Source of the DNA: Nematostella vectensis | Lineage: Eukaryota; Cnidaria; Anthozoa; Actiniaria; Edwardsiidae | DNA length: 64,000 nt | Direction of reading: 5' to 3' | Assembly (NCBI RefSeq): GCF_932526225.1 | Contig: NC_064048.1 | Location: forward strand, 1,293,340-1,357,339 | In this document: in pieces, positions 11,601 through 27,538 of the stretch | How the letters are laid out: each line of letters starts with the position of its first letter | Position numbering within the stretch: the stretch's first letter is position 1 | Made by a program: the position numbers and the translations under genes | The notes under the pieces: model-generated | What the model saw: only the letters and a program-made list of their open reading frames with translations | The model's database searches: none | Told to the model about the DNA's origin: nothing

Positions 11601-14600
11601 CTCATTGAAAGTCGCCTGGTTCTCACCTTGACATACTAATTGAAAGTCGCCTGGTTCTCACCTTGATGTACTCATTGAAAGTCGCCTGGTTCTCACCTTG
11701 ATGTACTCATTGAAAGTCGCCTGGTTCTTACCTTGATGTACTCATTGAAAGTCGCCTGGTTCTCACTTTGATGTACTCATTGAAAGTCGCCTGGTTCTCA
11801 CCTTGATGTACTCGTTAAAAGACGCCTGGTTCTCACCTTAATATACTCATTGAAAGTCGCCTGGTTCTCACCTTGATGTATTCATAGAAAGTCGCCTGGT
11901 TCTCACCTTAATATACTCATTGAAAGTCGCCTGGTTCTCACCTTGATGTACTCATTGAAAGTCGCCTGGTTCTCATATTGATATACTCATTGGAAATCGC
12001 CTGGTTCTCACCTTGATGTACTTATTGAAAGTCGCCTGGTTCTCACCTTGACATACTAATTGAAAGTCGCCTGGTTCTCACCTTGATGTACTCATTGAAA
12101 GTCGCCTGGTTCTCACCTTGATGTACTCGTTAAAAGACGCCTGGTTCTCACCTTGATGTACTCATTGAAAGTCGCCTGGTTCTCACCTTGACATACTCAT
12201 AGAAAGTCGCCTGGTTCTCACCTTAATATACTCATTGAAAGTCGCCTGGTTCTCACCTTGATGTACTCATTGAAAGTCGCCTGGTTCTGATATTGATATA
12301 CTCATTGGAAATCGTCTGGTTATCACCTTGATGTACTTATTGAAAGTCGCCTGGTTCTCATATTGACATACTCATTGAAAGTCGCCTGGTTCTCACCTTG
12401 ACATACTCATTGAAAGTCGCCTGGTTCTCACCTTGATATACTCATTGAAAGTCGCCTGGTTCTCACCTTGATATACTCATTGGAAGTCGCCTGGTTCTCA
12501 CCTTGATGTACTTATTGAAAGTCGCCTGGTTCTCATATTGACATACTCATTGAAAGTCGCCTGGTTCTCACCTTGATGTACTTATTGAAAGTCGCCTGGT
12601 TCTCATATTGACATACTCATTGAAAGTCGCCTGGTTCTCACCTTGATATACTCATTGAAAGTCGCCTGGTTCTCACCTTGATGTACTCATTAAAAGTCGC
12701 TTGCAGCTGAGGGAAACTTCTGCTGGCTAGCACCACATTGAAACGAGACTCATCCGTTCCCCACTTCTTCTCCCCGGCCTGGAAAACAACAACAAGAAAA
12801 AACGGCGAAAATGTAGGTTTGTGCAAGATGATAGGGACAGACGGACGGAGGATAAGACGGATGGACGGATGGATAAAAACAAGCAGATCTCTGTGAAATC
12901 GGTAAAGAATAGTAACATACCTTATACAAATCTTGGGCTTCTTTTGTTGCCTTTGCCATGTCAACAGTCATATTGGTATCCCGGTTACCCTGTGGGTATG
13001 TGGAAATGTCAGAGGTCAAAACTAGAGACCAAAAGCTTATAAAACCTTCCAACAAAATGTTTTATAATCGAAAGCCTCCCCTGGAAACAGGGGGCTTCCT
13101 GTGTTCTTTCGTGTTTTTATCCGGTATCAAGGTGCGTGTTTCCTCGCCTAACGCTTGTTGACTTTATTTCACAGAGATTATCATAACAATCAGAACTCGC
13201 ACCTGGCACATTGATACAAGAAGGCGCTTGAAGTGACCGCTTGTCTCGCTCACACAGTCCTTCTCCAGGTCTCTCTTGTAATCTTATTATGGAAAAGTTA
13301 ATTCATTAATCAAACTTGTTCTTAAGGACGTTCTATTGTAATCATAAAAAAATGAGATTAACATGACGTGGTCGAATCTACCTGGTAGCCAAATACTTAC
13401 ATTCTTTGTATTCGCGTTTGATGGCTTCAATTTCCTGTTCACAAAGAATCGGTGATTATTGGTGATTGTGATTTTCTAGTTTTTTATAAACGCCCCCCTC
13501 GCGCTTTGCTATATCTATGCATTAATTCTGGTTGATAGGTGCAGAGGGTGTCAATAAGAGCATCTCCTCTTCACCTTTGACCAATACCTCTATAGTAGGT
13601 TATTCTTATAAGAGAATCACCTATAGGTGCGCCATATAGTTTCCAGGGGATATAGTATTAGTGAATTACCTATAGAATATTGCTCTCTGTGTGGAGTTTG
13701 TACCTTGGCTATTTCTTATAAGTGAATAACCTAGAGGCAGGCCATGTAGTTTTTTGTGTTGAGTTTTTACCTGGTTGGATCTTGTGCAGAGGATATCGAT
13801 GAGTGTCTCTTCATCTGTACCCGCCCCCCTCATACCCCTGCGAAGGCACTTGGCATCGTACAGGACAGACGGCTCCATCATTGCTAGCAGGCACTCCTCC
13901 AGGTTGCCACTGAGCTCTGACTTCAGGTCGTTCATCAGGTCTTTACCATACATGGTCTTGTAGCGCTTTCTGATCTCCACACGCTGGGCATTGGAGCGGT
14001 TTGCTAGAATGCCAATCAGCTCTGCCTCATTTGTACCTGTAGTCATAAGAATTCCACATCAGCTGCTAAGAGTCAATAATTTTGCCCAGTGGGCTGAAGC
14101 AACTAATGCAGGCATGCACAATTACAGAACTTACTTGTGTTTTTGTCTAAGAAGACTTACACAAGATCAAATGATAGATCTCAGTGAAAAACTGGCTATG
14201 GCCAGATAGATAGATAGATAGTTTATTGTACCACTTGCAGATAAATCTGAAATACGGGTGTCTGTGCACACGGAATATAAATACTAACTTACATAAAATA
14301 CAAATAATTACATGACTTGGAGAAATTCCAAAAATTTAACAGTGACAAAGTCCGCCAGCCTGTTAGTGTTGCAAAGGGCGGGTGCGATCTTTCTATCTGC
14401 TCTTAAATTATATTGGTGTAGTGGCTTTGTGGTTCTCGACAAGGCAATCTGATGTAATGGATTGTCCCTCTTTGCAGAGTTCGGACAGAGGCTAAAATCC
14501 TTTTCTCTATGTCCTGTGTTAAGCATTGACATTATCATTCTATCAGAATCGTTTTCTATGAAATGTTGGGACGTACCCATTCCTCGCATTGCTTTCCTGA

Positions 14601-17600
14601 GCAGCTCACAGTCTGTCTCTGCATCAAATGGAGAAGCTGCCTTCACTGTACCATGGCCATAAACAGTCTGGCAGAAATAATAAAAATATGGTGACTGTCT
14701 TACACCTAACTGTGTTTTCTTACAGTACAACACAATAAGCCTTCAATGCCAATCCTATTAGGCTTGGCCTAATAGTCTATCCTGAACCAAGCTCCCACCC
14801 CACCCCATCCCTCATAATCTATCCTGAACCAAGCTCCTCCCCCACCCCATCCCTCATAGTCTATCCTGGACCAAGCTCCCACCCCACCCCATGCCTCATA
14901 GTCTATCCTAAACCAAGCTCCCGCCCCACCCCATCCCTCATAGTCTCTAATGAACCAAGCTCCCACCCCACCCCATCCCTCATAATCTATCCTGAACCAA
15001 GCTCCCACCCCACCCCATCCCTCATAATCTATCCTGGACCAAGCTCCCACCCCACCCCATGCCTCATAGTCTATCCTGAACCAAGCTCCCACCCCACCCC
15101 ATCCCTCATAGTCTATCCTGAACCAAGCTCCTGCCCCACCCCATCCCTCATAGTCTCTCATGAACCAAGCTCCCACCCCACCCCATCCCTCATAATCTAT
15201 CCTGAACCAAGCTCCCACCCCACCCCATCCCTCATAATCTATCCTGGACCAAGCTCCCACCCCACCCCATCCCTCATAGTCTCTCCTGAACCAAGCTCCC
15301 ACCCCACCCCATCCCTCATAGTCTATCCTGAACCAAGCTCCCACCCCACCCCATCCCTCATAGTCTATCCTGAACCAAGCTCCTGCCCCACCCCATCCCT
15401 CATAGTCTCTCATGAACCAAGCTCCCACCCCACCCTATCCCTCATAATCTATCCTGAACCAAGCTCCCACCCCACCCCATCCCTCATAGTCTATCCTGAA
15501 CCAAGCTCCCACCCCACCCCATCCCTCATAGTCTCTCCTGAACCAAGCTCCCACCCCACCCCATCCCTCATAATCTATCCTGGACCAAGCTCCCACCCCA
15601 CCCCATCCCTCATAGTCTATCCTGGACCTAGTTTTCACCCCACCCCCTCCCTCATAGTCTATCCTGAACCAAGCTCCCGCCCCACCCCATCCCTCATAGT
15701 CTCTCCTGGACCAAGCTCCCACCCCACCCCATCCCTCATAATCTATCCTGAACCCAGCTCCCACCCCACCCCATCCCTCATAGTCTCTCATGAACCAAGC
15801 TCCCACCCCACCCCATCCCTCATAGTCTCTCATGAACCAAGCTCCCACCCCACCCCATCCCTCATAGTCTATCCTGGACCAAGCTCCCACCCCACCCCAT
15901 CCCTCATAGTCTATCCTGAACCAAGTTCCCACCCCACCCCATGCCTCATAGTCTATCCTGAACCAAGCTCCCATCCCACCCCATCCCTCATAGTCTATCC
16001 TGAACCAAGCTCCCACCCCACCCCATCCCTCATAGTCTATCCTGAACCAAGCTCCCGCCCCACCCCATCCCTCATAGTCTCTCCTGGACCAAGCTCCCAC
16101 CCCACCCCATCCCTCATAGTCTATCCTGGACCTAGTTTTCACCCCACCCCCTCCGTCTTGGTCTTTCCTGAACCTAGCTTCCACCCCCTTCCCTGTTTTT
16201 CCCCTATATTCATCTTCTCACCCCTTCCTGTTGAATTTTCCTGATCTCCCTACCATTTTAAGGAGCTCACCTGACCAAGAGACATTGATGCCATCTGAGC
16301 AACTGGTGCAGCTGATCCGCCACCCTGTTACAAATAGGTGTTATCAGGCTTATTTCTTGTAACAAATAGGGGTTAACATATGCTTATTTCTTGTAACAAA
16401 TAAGGGTTAACATAGGCTTATTTCTTGTAACAAATAGGTGTTATCAGGCTTATTTCTTGTAACAAATAGGTGTTATCAGGCTTATTTCTTGTAACAAATA
16501 GGTGTTATCAGGCTTATTTCTTGTAACAAATAGATGTTATCAGGCTTATTTCTTGTAACTAATAGGGTTAAACCAAGGCCCATTTCCAGCCCACCCTGTA
16601 ACAAATAGGGGTAAACCTAGGCTCATTTTATTAATATGAGAAGGGGGACGCAGTGCCCCTCATATATTCGAAGGCATAATTGTCTGTCGTCTGGCAAACT
16701 AGAGCTTTTCAACAATTCTTGTAAAGACAATGGGTCTATGGCACTGACGTTACTCTGCCAGTGAATATGACTAAACCATCTGGAGATTGTGCCCCATAAA
16801 CTGACAAACATATCAATATCTCGCCAATAAGCGAAATTGTTCTAGGTAAAGTTGTTTTGTTGCTTCGGTTCATCAAAAGATACAACTCTGGGACTCGTAT
16901 CATTCACGTTAAGAAAATAATTGTTAAGGGCCAATCTAGTCTTAAATAAAAACTTTCTTCAGTCAATCAAAATAAAGCTTAATTGTAAGATGAGATTGAT
17001 TTCTTTATCAATGGAAACAATGGACACAAAAGTGTGCAATAGTTCATAGTTCACAAACTGCAGACATAATGACATGGCAACATATCAATATAACAACATA
17101 AGAGAAAAAGCATATCTCATATCTCGTTATATCCATACCTTTATGTCGATATTATGTTGTTATGTTGAGGATGTACACACATAAGATAAAAACATAAAAC
17201 AGCGTGGGCCTGTGTTATTATGTCTCCAGTGTGCATCACATTAAATCAACATTCATACCGAAGGAGGGGGTGGTCGCGAAGGAGGTCCTGGTCTAGCAGG
17301 GGCTTGCTGAGGAACTGGGGCACTTGTAGCTATCCAGAGACATACACAAAAACAGAACACAATCAGACTCATCAACCATACATAACCACTTGCCATACAT
17401 AACTATTTGCTGGGACCTGGTTATTGTTTGTCCCAGGGCAGGCTAAGTTAAACCTAGACAAGAGACTTGTCAACCATACATAACTACTTGCAGGATTTGA
17501 TATTCAGATTTGATATAATTATAGTACCTGGGGGATGTTGTCCATATCCTCCAGGGGGGTGTTGTCCATAGCCTTGAGCTGAGGTTAAGCAAATTATCCA

Positions 17601-20600
17601 TTATTGATAGTGGGATGGCATAATGCCTGTTATAAACCAGTGGGAGTTGGAAAAGGGGAGACAGGTATTTTAAATTAATCTATTTTACCTTTGATATAAG
17701 GTGCCTGTTTACAACACGCCAGGAGTAAAATTTTTCCAGCTACATACATACTTATGGTATTACTAGTGTCCTATATTCCCTCAAATTCCAGTATGTATAA
17801 TGTAGATATGGTATACCTAGTGCTATGCTCTATATTCCCTCAAATTCCAGTATGTATAGTGTAGATATGGTATACCTAGTGCTATGCCCTATATTCCCTC
17901 AAATTCCAGTATGTATAATGTAGATATGGTATACCTAGTGCTATGCTCTATATTCCCTCAAATTCCAGTATGTATAATGTAGATATGGTATACCTAGTGC
18001 TATGCCCTATATTCCCTCAAATTCCAGTATGTATAATGTAGATATGGTATACCTAGTGCTATGCCCTATATTCCCTCAAATTCCAGTATGTATAATGTAG
18101 ATATGGTATACCTAGTGCTATGCTCTATATTCCCTCAAATTCCAGTATGTATAGTGTAGATATGGTATACCTAGTGCTATGCTCTATATTCCCTCAAATT
18201 CCAGTATGTATAGTGTAGATATGGTATACCTAGTGCTATGCTCTATATTCCCTCAAATTCCAGTATGTATAGTGTAGATATGGTATACCTAGTGCTATGC
18301 TCTATATTCCCTCAAATTCCAGTATGTATAGTGTAGATATGGTATACCTAGTGCTATGTCCTATATTCCCTCAAATTCCAGTATGTATAATGTAGATATG
18401 GTATACCTAGTGCTATGCCCTATATTCCCTCAAATTCCAGTATGTATAGTGTAGATATAGTATACCTAGTGCTATGCTCTAGATTCCCTCAAATTCCAGT
18501 ATGTATAGTGTAGATATGGTATACCTAGTGCTATGCTCTAGATTCCCTCAAATTCCAGTATGTATAATGTAGATATGGTATACCTAGTGCTATGCTCTAT
18601 ATTCCCTCAAATTCCAGTATGTATAATGTAGATATGGTATACCTAGTGCTATGTCCTATATTCCCTCAAATTCCAGTATGTATAATGTAGATATGGTATA
18701 CCTAGTGCTATGCCCTATATTCCCTCAAATTCCAGTATGTATAGTGTAGATATAGTATACCTAGTGCTATGCTCTAGATTCCCTCAAATTCCAGTATGTA
18801 TAGTGTAGATATGGTATACCTAGTGCTATGCTCTAGATTCCCTCAAATTCCAGTATGTATAATGTAGATATGGTATACCTAGTGCTATGCCCTATATTCC
18901 CTCAAATTCCAGTATGTATAATGTAGATATGGTATACCTAGTGCTATGCCCTATATTCCCTCAAAGTCCAGTATGTATAATGTAGATATGGTATACCTAG
19001 TGCTATGCTCTATATTCCCTCAAATTCCAGTATGTATAATGTAGATATGGTATACCTAGTGCTATGCTCTATATTCCCTCAAATTCCAGTATGTATAATG
19101 TAGATATGGTATACCTAGTGCTATGCTCTATATTCCCTCAAATTCCAGTATGTATAATGTAGATATGGTATACCTAGTGCTATGCCCTATATTCCCTCAA
19201 ATTCCAGTATGTATAATGTAGAAATGGTATACCTAGTGCTATGCTCTATATTCCCTCAAATTCCAGTATGTATAGTGTAGATATGGTATACCTAGTGCTA
19301 TGCTCTATATTCCCTCAAATTCCAGTATGTATAGTGTAGATATGGTATACCTAGTGCTATGCTCTATATTCCCTCAAATTCCAGTATGTATAGTGTAGAT
19401 ATGGTATACCTAGTGCTATGCTCTATATTCCCTCAAATTCCAGTATGTATAGTGTAGATATGGTATACCTAGTGCTATGCCCTATATTCCCTCAAATTCC
19501 AGTATGTATAGTGTAGATATAGTATTACTAGTGTCCTATATTCCCTCAAATTCCAGTATGTATAGTGTAGATATGGTATACCTGCAGGCTGCTGTCCATA
19601 CCCAGCAGGGGGCGGGGCATTATAGCTCTGCGCAGATGGCTGGGGAGGTGGTGGATGCTGCTGGTATCCTGGGTAGCCACTTGTGGGTGGGGCGCCATAT
19701 GGTTGTGAAGTAGGTGGGGCACCATATTGACCCGATGGAGGGGGGCCACCTATACCTGGGGCTATACCTGGAGGTGGAGGTCCACCTAGAAGAAAAGGGC
19801 CATACGGTAATATATATATTGATATTAACAAAAACAAAAACAACAGCAATTCACCACCAACAACAACTCAGCAACAGCAACAACAACAACATTTAATAAT
19901 AAGTAAAAGGCATAATATGGTTTCGAGTTCAATTTGGGGATAATTTGCACGTGGAATTTAAGCTTTTCAAAAAATAGGAGTGGAATTTTTTTATTCAAAT
20001 GGAAATACTGAACTATCCAAATCCAGCCTTTGTTTTTAACTTTTCTCTAGGGGTATTTGATTGAGAACATGCTGGTTTCAGCAATATACAGTTTAAACTA
20101 ATACAATTTTGCATGATCAGTTGTGCTGAGGTCAGTAATTGGAAGGCAGGACATAAACCTTTCTCTTGCCCCTGCTGTTCAGGGCGCAATGGATCCACAC
20201 AACAAAAGCATGAAAAGCTAAACGGCAACTTTGCAACAAAAAGGAGTAATCAGAATTCTTAGGGGAAATGCGTGGTGGCATGGCCATGTGGCAATCAGCA
20301 TACATACTCCGTGTACAAACCGCCTCGTACAACGATACTCACCAGCATAGCCAGGTTGTGGAGGAGGATATCCACCAGCTGGAGGGTAGCCATAGCCACC
20401 CGATGGTGGGTAACCACCAGGAGCAGGAGGGTAGCCGCCAGGGGCGGGTGGGTAGCCCCCAGGGGCTGCAGGGGGGTAGCCACCTGATGGGGGGTAGCCT
20501 CCAGGTGGTGGGGGATAACCGCCACTGGGAGGGTAGCCTGGCTGTGATCAAAAAAGGCAGAAGTGCTCTAAGTTAGACACATACAAAAGGGGCGTGCACT

Positions 20601-20875
20601 GGCTGCATGTGTCCTCCCCCCTTGGCAGCCAATGAATGGGTAATTTCTTATTGAAGAATCATCAAATACTATTTATTTTCCATATGATACATATGACCCC
20701 CCTCCCTCCTCCCTAGCAAGTATGTGTCTGCTGAATAATGGCTTATATTGACTAACAATATGTTGCCAAGGTCAGCATTCCTACCCCGCCTGGGTATCCA
20801 TAGTACCTACCCCTCCTTGGTATCCATATTACCTACCCCGCCTGGGTATCCTGGTCCGGGTGGAGGATAAGCCAT
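8683..20875 (-). CDS. ANXA7: Annexin A7/A11-type, 524 aa, 15 coding exons
   Basis: Coding exons on the minus strand: 20875-20837, 20541-20343, 19785-19582, 17578-17528, 17329-17259, 16324-16271, 14667-14577, 14036-13771, 13434-13401, 13282-13203, 12989-12921, 12778-12677, 9927-9852, 9457-9345, 8808-8683. All introns are GT-AG, every junction phase agrees, and the sum is 1575 bases ending in TGA. Exons 1-6 encode a Pro/Gly/Tyr/Gln-rich, PGY-repeat N-terminus starting [13 protein letters not shown]. Exons 7-15 encode the four-repeat annexin core. Its type II calcium-binding loops read GMGTNE, GAGTDE, KWGTDE and GAGTDD, each followed about 40 residues later by an acidic cap region ([28 protein letters not shown]). 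The family binds acidic phospholipid membranes in a calcium-dependent way, in membrane fusion and repair. Core features such as SRSFPQL look closer to A7 than A11, but invertebrate orthology is uncertain. Several introns carry tandem repeats seated on splice sites. Confidence 0.93.
8799..9250. repeat. 44-bp minisatellite on the acceptor of annexin exon 15
   Basis: About ten 44-bp copies. On the minus strand each unit contains TTGTAG/GTTGACCTTGT, the acceptor and first bases of the last annexin exon. The copy nearest the exon is the real junction (exon starts at 8808). The most distal copy (9249) even has CTACAG before GTTGAC, but reading on from it meets an in-frame TGA within a few codons. 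Confidence 0.92.
9250..9397 (-). repeat. Duplicated tail of annexin exon 14 with its donor
   Basis: Two diverged copies of about 70-78 bp: 9321-9397 (the real exon end with donor GTAAGA) and 9250-9320. On the minus strand the second reads CACCAACAACTCTCTTCTCA, then a diverged copy of the VVSRS coding end, then a GTAGGC donor-like site. The second copy lacks the acceptor and upstream half, so it is a partial exon copy in intron 14. Confidence 0.8.
9760..9851. repeat. 27-bp tandem repeat at the donor of annexin exon 13
   Basis: Three full copies (starts 9760, 9787, 9814) and a partial fourth that runs into the donor. On the minus strand exon 13 ends at 9852, followed by GTAAGGGTCACGC, and GGTCACGC begins each 27-bp unit. 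Confidence 0.88.
10074..12706. repeat. 35-bp minisatellite built from the end of annexin exon 12 plus its donor, about 75 copies
   Basis: On the minus strand each unit is GTGAGAACCAG followed by GCGACTTTCAATGAG and TACATCAAG. The last 24 bases equal the end of exon 12 (ATFNEYIK; the true exon differs only by TTT for TTC), and GTGAGA is its donor. The array fills most of intron 12. Only the first copy, nearest the exon (donor at 12676), keeps the frame; using any later donor without further splicing would bring in a TGA because the unit is not a multiple of three. Confidence 0.96.
13530..13583 (-). pseudogene. Degenerate copy of the 3' end of annexin exon 8 inside intron 8
   Basis: On the minus strand the segment runs GGTGAAGAGGAGATGCTC, then CCCTCTGCA, and ends in CAACC followed by AG. 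This matches the real exon end (GATGAAGAGACACTC ... CTCTGCACAAG ... AACCAG at 13771) with indels that break the frame. No GT follows, so the copy is not a usable exon. Confidence 0.6.
14203..14560 (-). mobile_element. Possible 3' end of a retroelement in annexin intron 7
   Basis: On the minus strand an open stretch ends in a stop near 14308. It is followed by AT-rich sequence with AATAAA and a terminal run of TATC (GATA on plus, 14203-14222). A 3' UTR, AATAAA and a short-tandem tail resemble 5'-truncated non-LTR elements. I recognise no protein domain, so the class is unproven. Confidence 0.35.
14773..16183. repeat. 42-bp minisatellite in annexin intron 6
   Basis: About 33 copies of a 42-bp unit rich in CCCCACCCCATCCC (plus strand). 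Minus-strand frames are open for 219 and 249 codons ([14 protein letters not shown]-like, 14 residues per unit). The array lies wholly inside an intron, about 100 bp from each flanking exon, so I treat these frames as non-coding. Confidence 0.93.
16326..16629. repeat. 32-bp tandem repeat at the acceptor of annexin exon 6
   Basis: About nine copies of a unit like TTGTAACAAATAGGTGTTAT plus CAGGCTTATTTC. On the minus strand each ends CTATTTGTTACA, the polypyrimidine/acceptor region of exon 6 (exon starts 16324). The outermost copy, near 16589, also carries CCACCCTGTAAC, a copy of the first exon bases. Confidence 0.88.
17757..19580. repeat. 59-bp minisatellite at the donor of annexin exon 3, about 31 copies
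   Basis: The units are highly alike (CTCAAATTCCAGTATGTATA core). On the minus strand exon 3 ends at 19582 and its donor GTATACC is the start of the first unit; later units read AG/GTATACC at the same place. It fills almost all of intron 3. Confidence 0.95.
19826..19895. repeat. CAA/CAACAG-rich microsatellite in annexin intron 2
   Basis: Irregular AAC/CAA triplets on the plus strand, interrupted by CAG and CAC. The rest of intron 2 (19786-20342) shows nothing else. Confidence 0.8.
20780..20856. repeat. 26-bp triplicate spanning the donor of annexin coding exon 1
   Basis: Three copies. On the minus strand each reads GGATACCCAGGCGGG (or a variant) followed by GTAGGT or GTAGGA, i.e. exon end plus donor. 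Only the first (exon ends 20837) is usable in frame: continuing into the second meets TAG. Confidence 0.88.
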
Positions 20876-21919
20876 TAATAGATCAACTTGTCTACAATAA
20901 CCAGGAAACACATTATCAGAACCATAAACAGATCAACTCGTCTACAATAAGCAGGAAACACATAATCAGAACCATAAACAGATCAACTCGTCTACAACAA
21001 GCAGGAGACACATAATCAGAATCATAAACAGGGATATTTAGGGGGAAGGCATTTTGTATATATGTACCTATATAACTATACCTTATTGTTGTTTAGATTT
21101 TCTTAAGCAACATGCTAGAATAAACAAGGTGAAACAAAAATTTTCTAGAATCGGTAAAATAAATGATGAAAAGCATACACAGGCAAACCAGACGAAATGT
21201 TCGTATATCAAAGATTATCTTTAATTTGTGTACCGAATATATCTGTTAAAGCCAATTCATTGAAGGTGTTGTCATAGATTGATCTGTTTTAGCCGTGTTT
21301 CATAACATTCTATGCGATTTTCCTCCATCATCTCGGTTCACCTCCTCTCCACTCGTAATAAAATACAACAGGGTAGGAAGCTCCACGGGTTGGCAAAATA
21401 GCATTTCATACACGAAAGAAAAAAAAAACAGTGAGTACTTAAATCAAGCTGAATGTTAGATTTAGCTAAGAACAAGGATTGTTTTACTTATGAACTTAAA
21501 ACTGTTCTATAGGAAATCTAAAAACTTTACATGCAGTTAGAACAGTTACCGTCTCCTAAAATGACAAAAATCAGTGTACTGGTGGCTTTAGCTTGCATTT
21601 TAGTATGACGTTTATGGCTCTTACTTCCTCGTTCACAACCAACAAAACTTTGGCACTCCCTCGAAAACAGAATTTCACTTGTGTTTGCAATCGAAAATCA
21701 CTTGGAAATTCATAACATTACATCTAAAAAGGTGCATTCCGTGTTGTATACAAACAGTGGTAAATATGTGAATATGCAGTGACGATAACTTACCTTACAG
21801 AGACGGAAATTGAGACAATTTTTCAACTCCTCACTCGAAGGAGGTATGAAAATTGTTTTTATAAGATGCAAAACAGGGACCTTATCCCATGGGTCCTTGC
21901 GAACACCCCCCTCCTCCAA
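20876..21919 (-). other. Annexin 5' UTR: non-coding first exon and intron
   Basis: A strong donor CTGTAAG/GTAAGT ends a probable non-coding exon at 21794 on the minus strand. The acceptor at 20892 opens a 16-base UTR before the ATG at 20875. The 5' end of the first exon cannot be fixed by eye. Apart from the 50-bp triplicate, I see no other feature in the intron (20892-21793). Confidence 0.5.
20880..21029. repeat. 50-bp triplicate spanning the acceptor of the annexin start-codon exon
   Basis: Three 50-bp copies. On the minus strand each contains TTGTAG/ACAAGTTGATCT or a close variant, the acceptor and 5' UTR start of the exon holding the ATG (exon start 20891). Confidence 0.85.
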
Positions 21920-22494
21920 TAACGGCCCTTTCCTACACTAACGAGTGTCCAATGAAATATAATTCTGGAGAAACGAAGAACCTAAAATATGTTTTTTTTT
22001 TTTTAAAGTGATCACGTCACTAGTAAGGTTATAAAAAAGACCAAGCTTGCATTATACTTTGTATATGAATTATCTGTCATATTTTGTAACGACAATATTC
22101 TTTTACTTGTGCCAAAGTTTTAGCTACCATTTTGTTACTTTGTCCTCATTGACAGCATTAACATTATTGTGTACAACATAAATTCCGTTTTTTTTTTCTT
22201 GACTGCACTTAGCGGGAACGTCCCATTTGGTCCCCATGTAACCCTAATTCAAGGAGTCACCCTATTTCGCCATATAAGGCCTGCTTACCCATATAAGGAG
22301 TATTGCGTACATGTGCACGCCGTTTGACGTTCGTTGAGTCCGCCATAGTTACTTCCGACTGAGGTTCGCCATTTGCCAACTTCTTTGGCCATTTACCATA
22401 CCTCGGCGGGCCTTGCCACTGCAGTCTAAATCACATTTAGCGAATTTAAATATTCAAGCATCATTCTCTTGGTTTTCAAGAAGATTTTAACACC
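21920..22494. promoter_or_regulatory. Divergent promoter region between the annexin and PP2A genes
   Basis: The annexin gene reads left and the PP2A gene reads right from this interval. It holds a T-run (about 21991-22004), two CArG boxes, and the PP2A 5' UTR. I see no ORF of note. Confidence 0.55.
22270..22298. promoter_or_regulatory. Two CArG boxes (SRF/MADS-type sites)
   Basis: CCATATAAGG occurs at 22270-22279 and again at 22289-22298, 19 bp start to start (about two helical turns). Both fit CC(A/T)6GG exactly. They are about 200 bp upstream of the PP2A ATG and in the shared upstream region of the annexin gene. Confidence 0.55.

Positions 22495-27538
<5,044 letters not shown>

Noticed and set aside
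14773-16183. Intron 6 array as another splice-junction repeat
   Set aside because: The unit has a CTTGGTTCAGGATAG segment faintly like the exon 6 end CTTGGTCAG/GTGAG, but the array is about 90 bp from the exon and the likeness is too short to count.
14769-16184. Minus-strand ORFs of 219 and 249 codons ([14 protein letters not shown] repeats)
   Set aside because: They lie within annexin intron 6 between well-supported exons whose phases already agree, and the open frame follows from the 42-bp unit.
21710-21919. 69-codon minus-strand ORF (MEEGGVRKDPW...)
   Set aside because: It runs through the donor at 21793, has no homology I recognise, and overlaps the likely non-coding first exon of the annexin gene.
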